Assembly (NCBI RefSeq): GCF_029784135.1
Contig: NC_073746.1
Coordinates: 74,194,042-74,258,041 of the forward strand
DNA length: 64,000 nt
Origin: Toxorhynchites rutilus septentrionalis
Lineage: Eukaryota; Arthropoda; Insecta; Diptera; Culicidae
Reading direction: 5' to 3'
In this document: positions 36,179-46,384 of the stretch, piece after piece
How the letters are laid out: the number at the start of each line of letters is the position of its first letter
Position numbering within the stretch: the stretch's first letter is position 1
Made by a program: the position numbers and the translations under genes
The notes under the pieces: model-generated
The model's database searches: none
What the model saw: the letters and a program-made list of their open reading frames with translations, nothing else
What the model was told of the DNA's origin: nothing

Positions 36179-36700
36179 CAGTAGGGAAAGACGGGGTAAG
36201 ACCGTCCCCCTAAGAAAACCAATTTTCTTATTAACGTCCTTCAGGATTTCCCCTATTTGTTGTACCAAATATCATTGAGTATCTAATAATCTACTACTAA
36301 TAAATGTGTAACTGTTGCTTGTATTTTTTTTGCGTTTTTTCATTAATTTTTAAATGATAAAAAATTGATTTTTATTTCGCTGGCGGGGTAAGAAGGACCA
36401 CTCGCGGGGTAAAGCTGGCCATGACGAGGTAAGACGGAGCGATGCTATTTTCAAACAGTTTAGTCTAGTAAAAATAACAGGAACAGTGTTGTCTAAGGTA
36501 CTAAATGTTTAGGGTTCTTCATAAAGTACACACAAACTTCTGAAAAGGCCATCAATATTCCACGTGCAGAGTTTTGCAAATATTCGTGAAAAATTTACCA
36601 AATTATTGGAATCTATAAGGACGATTCGACGACTTCCTTATGTACTTTCGGGGCATTTGTGTGTAAAGAGGCGAGCAAAAAGATGGTATTTTATTTGATA
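36179..36700 (+). mobile_element. One end of a DNA transposon with GGGGTAAGA repeats
   Basis: It starts CAGTAGGGAAAGACGGGGTA and carries subterminal repeats (GACGGGGTAAGACC, GCGGGGTAAGAAGGACC, GCGGGGTAAAGCTGGCC, GACGAGGTAAGACGG). Such G-rich ends with GGTAAGA arrays occur in pogo-like mosquito elements. No matching right end was found before 36706. Confidence 0.45.
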
Positions 36701-36705
36701 CTAGC

Positions 36706-38885
36706 TGACTCAACAAACTTCGTTCCGCCCAAAATTTGTTTTTTGTTATCAACACCCCGTTGAATTTTGTATGGCAGTTCCCCCTTAGAGAGAGGGGAAA
36801 GAGTGTCTAACCACCGTAAAAACATGTATCACACCCTAAAACATCCACATGCCAAATTTGGTTCGATTTGCTTGATTAATTCTCGAGTTATGCAGAAATT
36901 TGTGTTTCATTTGTATGGCAGCCCCACCTAAGAGAGGAGAAGGAGTATCTAACCATCATAGATTCATTTATTGCACCCTAAAACCTCCACATGCAAAATT
37001 TGGTTCCATTTGCTTGATTAATTCTCGAGTAATGCAGAAATTTGAGTTTAATTTGTGTGGCAGCCTCCCCTCAAAGAGAGGGGAGGAGTGTCTATTCACC
37101 ATGGAATCGTTTCGTGTCCCCTAAAACATTCGCATGACAAGTTTGGCTACATTTGCTTGTTTAGTTTTCGAATTATGAAGAAATTTGTCTTTCATTTGTA
37201 TGACAGCTCCCCGTTAGAGATTGGGGTGGAGTGTCTAACTACCGTAAAAACATTTATTGCACCCTAAAACCTCCACATGCCAAATTTGGTTTCATTTTCT
37301 TCATAAATTCTCGAGCTATGAAGAAATTTGGGTTTCATTTGTATGGCAGCCCCGCCTAAGAGAGGGGGGAGATGTATCTAACCACCATAGAATCATTTAT
37401 TGCGCCCTAAAGCGTCCACATGCCAGATTTGGTTCCATTTGCTTGATTAATTCTCGAGTAATGCAAAAATTTGTGTTTCATTTGTATGGCAGCCCCCTTT
37501 TAGAGAGCGAGGTGAAGAGTCTAACAACCATAGAAACATTTATTGTACCCTAAAACCTCCACATGCCAAATTTGGTTTCATTTTCTTTATTTATTCTCGA
37601 GTAATGCAGAAATTTGAGTTTCATTTGTATGGCAGACCCAGCCACCCCCGCCCCCCTTAGAGAGGGGGGTGGAGAGTCTAACCATCATAGAAATATTTAT
37701 TGCATCCTAAAACCACAATGTGCCTAATTTGGTTTCATTTGTATGGCAGCCCCCTTTTAGAGAGCGGGGTGAAGATTCTAACAACCATAGAAACATTTAT
37801 TGTACCCTAAAACCTCCACATGCCAAATTTGGTTTCATTTTCTTTATTTATTCTCGAGTAATGCAGAAATTTGAGTTTCATTTGTATGGCAGACCCAGCC
37901 ACCCCCCCCCCCCTTAGAGAGGGGGGTGGAGAGTCTAACCATCATAGAAATATTTATTGCATCCTAAAACCACAATGTGCCTAATTTGGTTTCATTTGCT
38001 TGATTAATTCTTGTGTAATGCAAAAATTTATGTTCATTTGTATGGCAGCCCCATATTAGAGAGCGGGGTGAAGAGTCTAACAACCATAGAAACATTTATT
38101 GTACCCTAAAACCTCCACATGCCAAATTTGGTTTCATTTTCTTTATTTATTCTCGAGTAATGCAGAAATTTGAGTTTCATTTGTATGGCAAACCACCCCC
38201 CCCCCCCCGCCCCCCTTAGAGAGGGGGGTGGAGAGTCTAACCATCATAGAAATATTTATTGCATCCTAAAACCACAATGTGCCTAATTTGGTTTCATTTG
38301 TATGGCAGCCCCCTTTTAGAGAGCGGGGTGAAGATTCTAACAACCATAGAAACATTTATTGTACCCTAAAACCTCCACATGCCAAATTTGGTTTCATTTT
38401 CTTTATTTATTCTCGAGTAATGCAGAAATTTGAGTTTCATTTGTATGGCAGACCACCCCCCCCCCTTAGAGAGGGGGGGGTGGAGAGTCTAACCATCATA
38501 GAAATATTTATTGCATCCTAAAACCTCAATGTGCCTAATTTGGTTTCATTTGCTTGATTAATTCTTGTAATGCAGAAATTTGTGTTTCATTTGTATGGCA
38601 GCCTCCCCTCAGAGAGAGGGGAGGAGCGTCTATTCACCATGGAATCGTTTCGTGTCCCCTAATACATTTGCATGACAAATTTGGCTCCATTTGCTTGAAT
38701 AGTTTTCGAATTATGCAGAAATTTGTGTTTCATTTGTATGGCAGCCCCCCCTTAGAGAGGGGGAAGGGGTCTCAAACTATCACGAAAACTTTCCCCGGCC
38801 TCAAAAACCCTTACATACAAATTTTCATGTTGATCGGTTCAGTAGTTTCCGAGTCCATAAGAATCAGGCAGACAGACATCAATCA

Positions 38886-38938
<53 letters not shown>

Positions 38939-38940
38939 TG
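36706..38940 (+). repeat. Tandem array of about 145-bp units inside an interspersed repeat
   Basis: The array opens with CTAGCTGACTCAACAAACTTCGTTC and closes with a block TCAGTAGTTTCCGAGTCC, CAGACAGACATC and a TA run ending TATAGATG. Between are about 15 units, each with TTTCATTTGTATGGCAGCCCC, a C-run/TTAGAGAGGGG, GTCTAACCATCATAGAAA, CCTAAAACCTCCACATGCC and TTCTCGAGTAATGCAGAAA. Units from about 37490 to 38530 form a higher-order pair repeat. Open frames across it are by-products of the period. Confidence 0.9.
38891..38936. repeat. (TA)n microsatellite at the 3' end of the array
   Basis: A pure TA run, in the same position relative to the element as the TATATATAGA ends at 7500-7513 and 62218-62234. 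Confidence 0.9.
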
Positions 38941-40045
38941 TTGTAATTCTTGAATGTTTACGAATGTTTACGTTTGGAATTGGATTCATTCTCACCTTCC
39001 GTGTCGGAACTATCATGGACTCGCAACAAATTCAAAGCAACTCTTACAAAAAATTTATGGAATTTGCTCTAAACCTTTTTGTTTTAATTCTACAACCATT
39101 GAAATTAACGACGAAGACGTTTTGATTATTATCGGAAATCTAAATACTAATACTACAGATAATGCAACCTGGTGTTCACGTCGAGCTATGCGAACAAATG
39201 TTTATTGAAGCGATTGATTGTCCGTAATCATTTTCAAAATGGAATGATTATGTTTTAATCCACAAAATCTCTCAGGTCTTCGTTTTAACGCTAATATTCA
39301 TCAACTGGCCAGAAAATTTAATTGGAAATATGTAAGGTTATGCTTTTAGGACAAAAAACAAAAAAAAAGTTTTCCAGCACTAATGGTGTTGGTGAATACG
39401 TCGCCTATGCAAACATGAGCAGTACTGTCATTTGGAAAAACATTTTTTGGTCAAAAATCGACTCTCTTGGGTTCGGTCGTTTTTTCGGAACACGAGGCAG
39501 AGCCTATGGCCTAGGGTGCCAATGAAAATAGTCATCTCGAATTTTCGTACGAGACTTGTTGCAAAATTTTGATTGATTTTTTGTAAACCTCGATTTTATG
39601 CACTCCATGTAGTCTTTGGTGTTGTTCCGGTTTTCGGTGATCTCAAATTTTGACGACCTTGCGACACTGATCAATAAAGTCCTATTGATATGAAATTTTG
39701 CATATGGCATATGGCAAATCGTGTGAAAAATCGAAGTCATTTTTTTCCAATACATTCATTGACACTCTATTGTCCATACATCGCAAAATGGGCAAATGTA
39801 AGGAAAAGAACCAATTTAAGTGCAAACTATAGCTCTTCAAATTTTCTTTTGTGTTTTAAAGCAATCAAGTGTGAGTTTGGAAAATTATAGTTCACTGTCG
39901 TAAAAACATTGCCACCTATGAATCGTCGTTAAAAATTATATGGTCATCATCCAAAATAATAATTAATTTATATGCGGTACTGCGCAATCATCATATACCT
40001 ACCTTATCCGAATAAATACGACATTTACATCAAAGAAAACAATGT
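38941..40045. other. No feature recognised
   Basis: AT-rich DNA with short frames, for example 38954-39208 and 39504-39755. No domain or repeat relationship was identified. Confidence 0.35.
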
Positions 40046-40400
40046 AGGTGGTGTTCCAGACACCAACGCATTGTTAACGTAGGACTAAATTTCAGTCCAG
40101 GAAGGTGTTCAGGGTATCTGATCACTCTAAGTTTGGAATGTTTTGGAATTGAAATACGGATACTTTTGTACGGCCATTTTAAAATCAACACGTGACTGCC
40201 TTACTCCATTTCCACTCATTATCCCGTTCTCATACACTTCACAAGGTTTGCAATGGATTGCGATTGGTTTGTATTTATTTTGCAAATAAATACCTAAACA
40301 CTGAACGCACCTCACAAGCGGTGCGATTTCCTATTGCAGCGTACATTTTAACTAATCTCAGTGAGAGGTGCGGACCTACCGCAGCTTGATACGTATTGAA
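40046..40400 (+). repeat. Fragment of the GACGTAGGACTACG repeat family
   Basis: GGTGTTCCAGACACCAACGC followed by ATTGTTAACGTAGGACTA matches the 6417 and 21523 blocks. The rest to 40400 is not clearly shared. Confidence 0.5.
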
Positions 40401-40650
40401 CATAGGAACCTATTGAGGCCAAGATGGGAGCTTGGTTTCTGAAAAAGGATGATTTCATCTTACTTGCATATTGAAGAGCAATAGCGAAACTCTCAGTCAC
40501 AATTAAATTTATTTTTGAATTTAGTTTTACTTATAACAGTTATTGGAACTTTTGAGAAGATCTATCAGCCGTAACTTGTGTATCGTTCGGCATTGTTCAG
40601 TCAGATCGAACAGTCTCTGCAAACCTCTCGGAACAATTTGTACATGAGGA

Positions 40651-40890
40651 CTAATGATGATTCAGCCTGGATTGTGAGACGAGCTGTACCGAGTTGTATT
40701 GGACCTGTACAGCACTATCACGAGCGATTGCAATCGCTTGCTGGATAGATCTCAGGGACTGATCAACCTTAATGTTGCGGGATTCAAGAGCTGTGAACGG
40801 TATCCTCTCGGTGAGGGTTTCTATTGGGTATTTCTCGGCGCACGCTTACCAGTGCAAGTAGACTCATTGTGGTACTAGATTTGTCGGAGT
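40651..40890 (-). pseudogene. Degraded coding remnant, source unknown
   Basis: On the minus strand one frame stays open for about 65 codons down to a TAG at 40651-40653, preceded upstream by two in-frame stops with protein-like sequence continuing beyond them. The composition looks protein-coding (amphipathic, few rare residues), but no family could be named. A viral or retroelement envelope-like origin is possible; this is speculation. Confidence 0.3.
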
Positions 40891-41215
40891 TAAATTTAAA
40901 TGTTCGTAAGAATAGGGTATTGTAATATAGTTATTGTAAGAGGAGATCTTTTGAAACCATTGTACCGTCAATCGTCCATCAATATACTTGTGCCTATCGT
41001 ATTTGAAGAAATGTTTAAATGGTATGTAGTAATTCGTTAATTAGTTAATAAATGTAACGTGAATGTAATGCAGTTCGTCAATAAATACAAAATCAAAATA
41101 CACTGCGGATAATCAATATACAATATAGATAATGTTTTCTTTTATAAAACACTTTGGCTTCAGTGAATTTAATAGTAATAGCTGGATAATGTGCTAGCCT
41201 CATGTTCAACATAAT

Positions 41216-41475
41216 TCAATGAATCTGATGATTTCTGGACTTGTAGTCCTGAGCTTTTTGTTCAATCAATACCGCTGGGTTCTGCACAGCCATCAGGAAA
41301 TCCTTGACGACGACACCAGGAGTAATGATGTCAATTGGTAGGAAGGACTGGTATGATGGGAGATGTGAGGATAAGGTGACGGAGAAGAATTAGGGCTCTC
41401 TCTAACGATGGAGAAGATACGTATGTTCCTCAGAAAGGTTAGTCCGGATAGTACCAGCTGTTCGAAAAATGGATC
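41216..41475 (-). pseudogene. Degraded coding remnant, source unknown
   Basis: Two minus-strand frames, switching near 41330-41360, give a protein-like stretch of about 80 codons ending in a TGA at 41216-41218. A stop precedes it at about 41490. It has no visible catalytic motif. Its nearness to the 40651 remnant and to the viral-type copy at 43.2-44.3 kb suggests a common kind of origin, but this is only inference. Confidence 0.3.
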
Positions 41476-41499
41476 AGCAACCTTGATTATTTTTCATGG

Positions 41500-42570
41500 C
41501 TTTGGAAAGTAAACATATGGTAATGTTGTTCGTCTTGTTTTATTTTAAAAGTTCTGATTTGGTACCCTTAAACGTAGAATTTCTTCTTTTGGGAACATAT
41601 TAGGGGTTCAAATTTAAATAATCTAGATTGTATTGTTTATTGCCATCAATTTTCGATGGATTTAAGAGATTTTTGTGCCAATCCATCAGTCCATATAAAT
41701 ATACCTAAACTCATCTGCATTTTTCCCGCATATGCTCATAAAATTTGCTCCGCACTCAAACGATGGTTTTGTAGAAACAGTTGAATTTGATTGTTTTACG
41801 ATTCATGCTGGCCTTCGCGGGAGGCAATTTGTTTCTTATAGTAATTCAACAATGCAGTATTAATAGCTAACGATATCGCGACAGTCGATAACACATGCGA
41901 TCACAGGCGATCAAATATTTGCTCTTCCAGCACCATTTTTTAGTTTTCAACTAGTAATAATCGCACATCGGATAAACCTCATTGGTTACGTTTTTTTACT
42001 GGGCAAAGCTAGCACCCATCACCATTATCGCACATTTCTTAACCACTTCAATCTATCTTTGGCAACGCATAAAAATAGCAAAATGTGCGTGTACTATGGG
42101 TTATTAGTACTCAGTTGAGAACAGGCGGAGTTTACATAGCCACGTTTTATCTCACATATGCATAAGTTGCACCTTATTAACAGCATTTACCGTATTTTCA
42201 ATATATCTTCATATCTTCATTTTGGTGAGTTTGCAATGGCGCTACTGTACATAAAATTTTATTGAATTGGAAGAGAAAGGGGAGGGTGGCTGGTTTTGAC
42301 GTGGGACTATGTCTAACCGGAATATATAGGGGGTAAAATGAAAACCTAAACACAGAACATGCAGGAAAAAATGCAAGATTTCGAATTATTATCACTCAAA
42401 CATTTTTTACTGGAAAGAGCTTTGCATCAATCGATAGGGAATATTTCTACGCATCTATCGCAATTAATAAAATGTTATTTTTCATTAGATAAACAATTGA
42501 ATAATTGTAAATGTTATGCATTATCTAAACGCTCTAACTGCTTCGTTTTGATTGGCCCGATTTACGGTTT
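41500..42570. repeat. AT-rich region ending in a MITE-like repeat
   Basis: To about 42190 nothing is recognised. At 42296-42420 there is GACGTGGGACTATGTCTAAC followed by a block of the kind common in Aedes interspersed repeats. Terminal repeats could not be defined. Confidence 0.35.
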
Positions 42571-42783
42571 CCCCAGCACAGCCATCAAAACCAAGCAGCT
42601 TTGGGGAAATCGGCATTGCAAATACATGGAAGTATGGGGACTTTTGTTCTCACCGAAATATGTTCCCTAACACAGACTTCAAAACCAAGCAGCGTTGGGG
42701 AAATCGGCATTGCAAATACATGAAAGTAGGGAGAGCTTTTGTTCCCACCGAAATGTGTTCCCTAATAGAGATTTCAAAACTAA

Positions 42784-42955
42784 AGGCTGATTTAGACGAT
42801 GCCAGTCAGCGCTCTAGTTGAAGTATCCAGTGAATAGAGAACAGACACTCTGTTCAAGTTACTTGTACCAGTATCGAACAAGTAATTGGCCTCTAACTTG
42901 AACAGAGTGTCAAGTGGCCAACTAGAGCGCTGACTGGCATCGTCTAAATCAGCCT
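42784..42955. mobile_element. Palindromic MITE, 172 bp, TAA target duplication
   Basis: The terminal inverted repeats begin AGGCTGATTTAGACGATGCC and pair over about 38 bp. Inner inverted blocks (ACACTCTGTTCAAGTT and its inverse) extend the palindrome. TAA flanks it at 42781-42783 and 42956-42958. TAA duplication and this terminal length fit PIF/Harbinger-type MITEs. No coding capacity. Confidence 0.85.
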
Positions 42956-43248
42956 TAAGGTGCCTGGGGGAAATCGGCATTGTAAATACATGCAAGTCGG
43001 GGGTATTTTTGTTCCGACTGAAATGTGTTTCCCTAACACAGACTTCAAAGCCATGGAGCGTGTGGAAATTGCCGTTGCAAATTTATGCTGGTCGGGGTAT
43101 TTTTGTTCCGTTTGAAATGTGTTTCCCTAACACAGTCTTCAAATCCATGGAGCGTGTTGAAATTGACAAGGTGTCTTGGGAAATCTGATTTGCAAATGAA
43201 TGCAAAATGCGATCATCTTTATACTTGCTTGCCTTTTTTTTTTTTTTT

Positions 43249-43275
43249 CATGTCCGAGAATACAATGTCAGAGTA
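43249..43275 (-). terminator. Viral-type gene-end signal of the retroposed mRNA
   Basis: Minus-strand 27-nt 3' UTR ending CATG directly before the A run. Rhabdovirus polymerases stutter on a short U run after such a motif to make the poly(A). The lack of AATAAA argues against host polyadenylation. Confidence 0.55.
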
Positions 43276-44274
43276 TTAATTGATAGTTAGTGATCCGTTA
43301 TTGACATCAAGAGTATTTCTATATCGCAAATATAACTTTGCTCGAATCAGGACATTGGACACCTTTATGTCCTCTGAGTCCTCTCTTGTTAAGAGGTCTT
43401 GATAAGCTTGCTTCCTGGAAACCCAAACTCTCTTGATCTCTGGATCTTCCTTATTGGCTACAGTCACTGAAAATGTCTCGTCAATTGGAATTGGTTCGTC
43501 CGAAATGCTCACTACGTCGTTTACGGACCCTCTAGCGACAGGGAGGTATTCTGATTTGGGGAGTTTGACGGAGGGCAACTTCAACTCTGCTGCTCCTACT
43601 AGAGTGCTAACTGGCTTGGGTTTGACAATCGGAAGTATCTGGCTATGAGTGGGAAGTGTTGTAGTGGAAGTCTGGGCTGGTTTATCAGGCACCTTTTTGT
43701 CTATACGGATGCTTTCTACCATCTCGTTGTTTTGAACATGAAATATAATTGATTTACCATCTGTTGTGATAAAAGTCACTCGATTGCTCGGATCTTCATT
43801 TATAAATCTTAATTCTCTGTTCAAGTATTTAAACAACCAGTTTTCCCTGGTTTTATCTTCTTCATCCGGGATATCAGCATGATGGAGACGAGTTTTATTT
43901 GGAGTGTCTAACCCGATATTTAATTCTTGCATCTCTGCCAGAAGATCTCTGTCCCTGGCTACAGGCGAAACTTCAGTCTCACCAGACTCCTCGGATCCAG
44001 CACTGTATACTATATCAACTGATTGATGTTCCTCATCTACAGATATATCCAACTTTGCATCTCCAAATACAGGTGCTTTCTCTATAATATTCTTGACAAA
44101 CTTACTTGGTCCAGGCAAGCTTAAAGTGGACAAATCTGGTGTCTCTCCCTGATCGACATCTAATCCTCCAAGGGATTTAATAACTGCTCCTAACTTCTTT
44201 GAATCAAGCCCGGGTTTTCCGTCGGGACCTACAGGAAGCTTCTTTCCTATTTTCAACTCTGGTTTGCGCGACAT
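43276..44274 (-). CDS. Intact 332-residue ORF, endogenous viral element candidate (phosphoprotein-like)
   Basis: The ORF starts 29 nt after the mRNA 5' end and has no stop or frameshift. The product is hydrophilic, with a basic lysine-rich N-terminus, a long acidic and serine/proline-rich middle that should be disordered, a more ordered patch around residues 140-185, and a mixed basic C-terminus. I saw no cysteine, no membrane segment and no catalytic motif. Length and composition resemble rhabdovirus phosphoproteins, which link the polymerase to the nucleocapsid, but such proteins diverge too fast to confirm by eye. The neighbours are repeats, so a host promoter is not evident. An open frame implies recent insertion or retained use. 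Confidence 0.6.
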   Translation of the reverse strand: MSRKPELKIGKKLPVGPDGKPGLDSKKLGAVIKSLGGLDVDQGETPDLSTLSLPGPSKFVKNIIEKAPVFGDAKLDISVDEEHQSVDIVYSAGSEESGETEVSPVARDRDLLAEMQELNIGLDTPNKTRLHHADIPDEEDKTRENWLFKYLNRELRFINEDPSNRVTFITTDGKSIIFHVQNNEMVESIRIDKKVPDKPAQTSTTTLPTHSQILPIVKPKPVSTLVGAAELKLPSVKLPKSEYLPVARGSVNDVVSISDEPIPIDETFSVTVANKEDPEIKRVWVSRKQAYQDLLTREDSEDIKVSNVLIRAKLYLRYRNTLDVNNGSLTIN

Positions 44275-44560
44275 TTTGGATCAAATGTTGGTTGAGTTTT
44301 GTTCTTGCTTGCCTTTGTACAGTCTAGAATATGTTTCCTTAACACGACTTCCAGACTTAAGAACCTGGAAAAATCGTGCAGACACTAGAGGCGAATGAAC
44401 ATTCAAGTTTAAAGCATCTGTAGTATAAAAAGTAGAAGTTGAAGTTGTTGATTCATGCAAGCCGGGGATACTTCTACACCCACATGTTTTGTTTTGTACT
44501 CCAAAATGCATTCTCTTAACACGGATCACAAAAGCGGCTACGAACACAACGCTTTGGCTT

Positions 44561-45360
44561 GGTTATTCAAGATTGCATTGAAGGATTTTCCTTCATCCTC
44601 TACTCTACATCCTCTACTCACTGAATTTCTACGCATACCATTTGATGATTAGGCAAAATGTCAATAACCGTTTGATGCGATAGCGCCTATTGATTAAACA
44701 ATATGCGTTCGACGTACATGTAAAAATCGGAACTGAGTGCCTGAAGTTCATCAAATCAAGCAAATTCGCGGTTCGAGAAGTACGTACACTTGAGAGATGC
44801 GAACTTCAGACGGAAATGTAAAATAAAATAATCGTTTGATAATTCTTCCGTTCATATATTTTGTCCTAGGAATCATATCGAACGTAAAAGGACTGTCATT
44901 AAATTTACTTGTCAACTAGATTATGTTATGACATAATCTATCACAATGTATGAATTGACCTTACACGGCAAGACTGAATAAGTCTTTTTACTCACACAGC
45001 AATTAAATTGGATTCAGTTGAATTCGGAAATTGTTTCATTCAATCAAAAACTCAATCAATACAAACAAGCCATTTAGGCGTAAGAGTATTCTTTCTGTTC
45101 TTCCGTTATCCAGTTGGACCACCGGACAGCGGAGACAGTTGATTGATCATTGTTGAGTTATTTATAGAACAGCAGCCCGATGTGTCTTGCAGAGCAGAGC
45201 AGTTGTATGGATGAATCGATCTTATTTCGACCGTGGATCGATCTCCATCGCTGATGATTGTTGCGTGGACGTAGTTATTCTGTAACAACACAAAGATGGT
45301 CAATGAGGGTCACGATCGATCGCTTACTAAGCGAACGCGCAACCAATGTGGCTACGGAAA
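44561..45360. other. No gene recognised; small palindrome
   Basis: AGATTATGTTATGACATAATCT at about 44919-44940 is palindromic. The stretch 45090-45350 is GC-richer and resembles repeat-derived DNA but could not be assigned. Confidence 0.35.
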
Positions 45361-46190
45361 CCCCCTATATCATAGTTATAACCCACCCATTTTTAAATAT
45401 ACATTTTTTTATATTATTTTTTTAATATGATTAAAAACAAGAAGTGGGTTATATCTGTGATATAACCGCAAGATAGACGTAGGACTATCGTTGGCTCGGT
45501 AATCATTTATTTGAGACTGGATCCGAATCAATTCTTAATGCATGAATGAATGAATATTTTGAAAGATTGCTGAAAGTTTTCCTTGCGTTTTTATCGTGAC
45601 TGTTCCATGCGAAAGCATAACAGAAACTGATGCTATAGGATTGCATCACGGGAACACCAAGCCGAATGAGTCAATGGGTGCGAATATTCGTTCGCTCGGA
45701 CGCATTCACACGCAAACATTTTTTCACGATTGTTCCAGAGCAGAACAGAAACTGTTGCGCGTGAATGTACTCATGCCTTGCGTGTGTCCGCTATGGTTTC
45801 CCAAACACTCATGCAAGCGAGCAAAACAAATCACAGCTTGCATGTATTCGCTATGACGGTTTCTCCAGGTGCCTAGATTTTGCGTCCGTGTTCGGGAACA
45901 CATTGCGATCATCAATGAGCTAGATTGTTATGACTTCAACAGCTTGCTTTCAAAGCATATTTTAAGCTATTGAAACGATTTTTTGGACCAATAAGTGACA
46001 ATCATATAATTCGTTGACATTTTATCTTTCGAATGAAGTGATTATTAAACCACTCCATTCAGCCGGTAAAGAGGTATTAACGTTCATAACCTCGCAGTCC
46101 AGCGTCACTCTCTCGTTTTCGAAACTTTGAACTCACACCCCGGTACAGAAATGAAAGACGTAGTCCTACGTCAAAAGTACCGAGCACCTT
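45361..46190 (+). repeat. Unclassified repeat bounded by inverted GACGTAGGACTA motifs
   Basis: The left part has TATAACCCACC and its inverse GGTTATAT around 45380-45460, then AGATAGACGTAGGACTATCG at about 45471. The right part has AAGACGTAGTCCTACGTCAA at about 46147. It lacks coding domains. The inverted motif pair resembles that of repeat copy A. Confidence 0.5.
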
Positions 46191-46384
46191 ATGTGCCATG
46201 TTCGATTCCATTGAATAGTGAGACGAATTTGCAAACGGAATAAAGTGAAAAGTGCATTCGATATAATGTTTCCACAATACAGGCTGCAGAGAAAGTGGTA
46301 AGCTAGCAACTATCCACAGAGTGCAAGAATTTTCTTGCACTTCACTCCGGCTTTCATTTTTTTTTTCCAAGATTCAATCCGCTC

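Larger units (their letters stand above)
43224..44316 (-). mobile_element. Retroposed polyadenylated mRNA, viral type, with target-site duplication
   Basis: CTTGCTTGCC(TTT) flanks the insertion at 43224-43236 and 44304-44316. On the minus strand the insert begins at 44303 with AACAAAACTC, has a 29-nt leader, a 332-codon ORF (43276-44274), a 27-nt 3' UTR without AATAAA, and ends CATG followed by 15 A (43234-43248). Duplication plus poly(A) shows LINE-mediated retroposition of an mRNA. An AACA start and a CATGAAAAAAA end are the transcription start and gene-end signals of rhabdoviruses and relatives, so a negative-strand RNA virus mRNA is the best explanation. The alternative is a processed host gene. 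Confidence 0.8.
42571..44560 (+). repeat. Tandem array of roughly 95-bp divergent units, carrying two insertions
   Basis: Each unit has CACAGACTTCAAAACCAAGC, TTGGGGAAATCGGCATTGC, AAATACATGaAAGT and TTTTGTTCC.ACCGAAATGTG, then TTCCCTAA. Unit starts are near 42571, 42672, 42768, 43037, 43131, 44341 and 44520. The unit at 42768 is split by the palindromic MITE, and the one at 43131 by the retroposed copy 43234-44303. Confidence 0.8.

Noticed and set aside
36900..38937. Series of open frames with a repeated sequence
   Set aside because: They follow the period of the satellite array and are not genes.
36706..38940. CRISPR-like array
   Set aside because: Units are about 145 bp and contiguous, without unique spacers of even length, and the DNA is animal.
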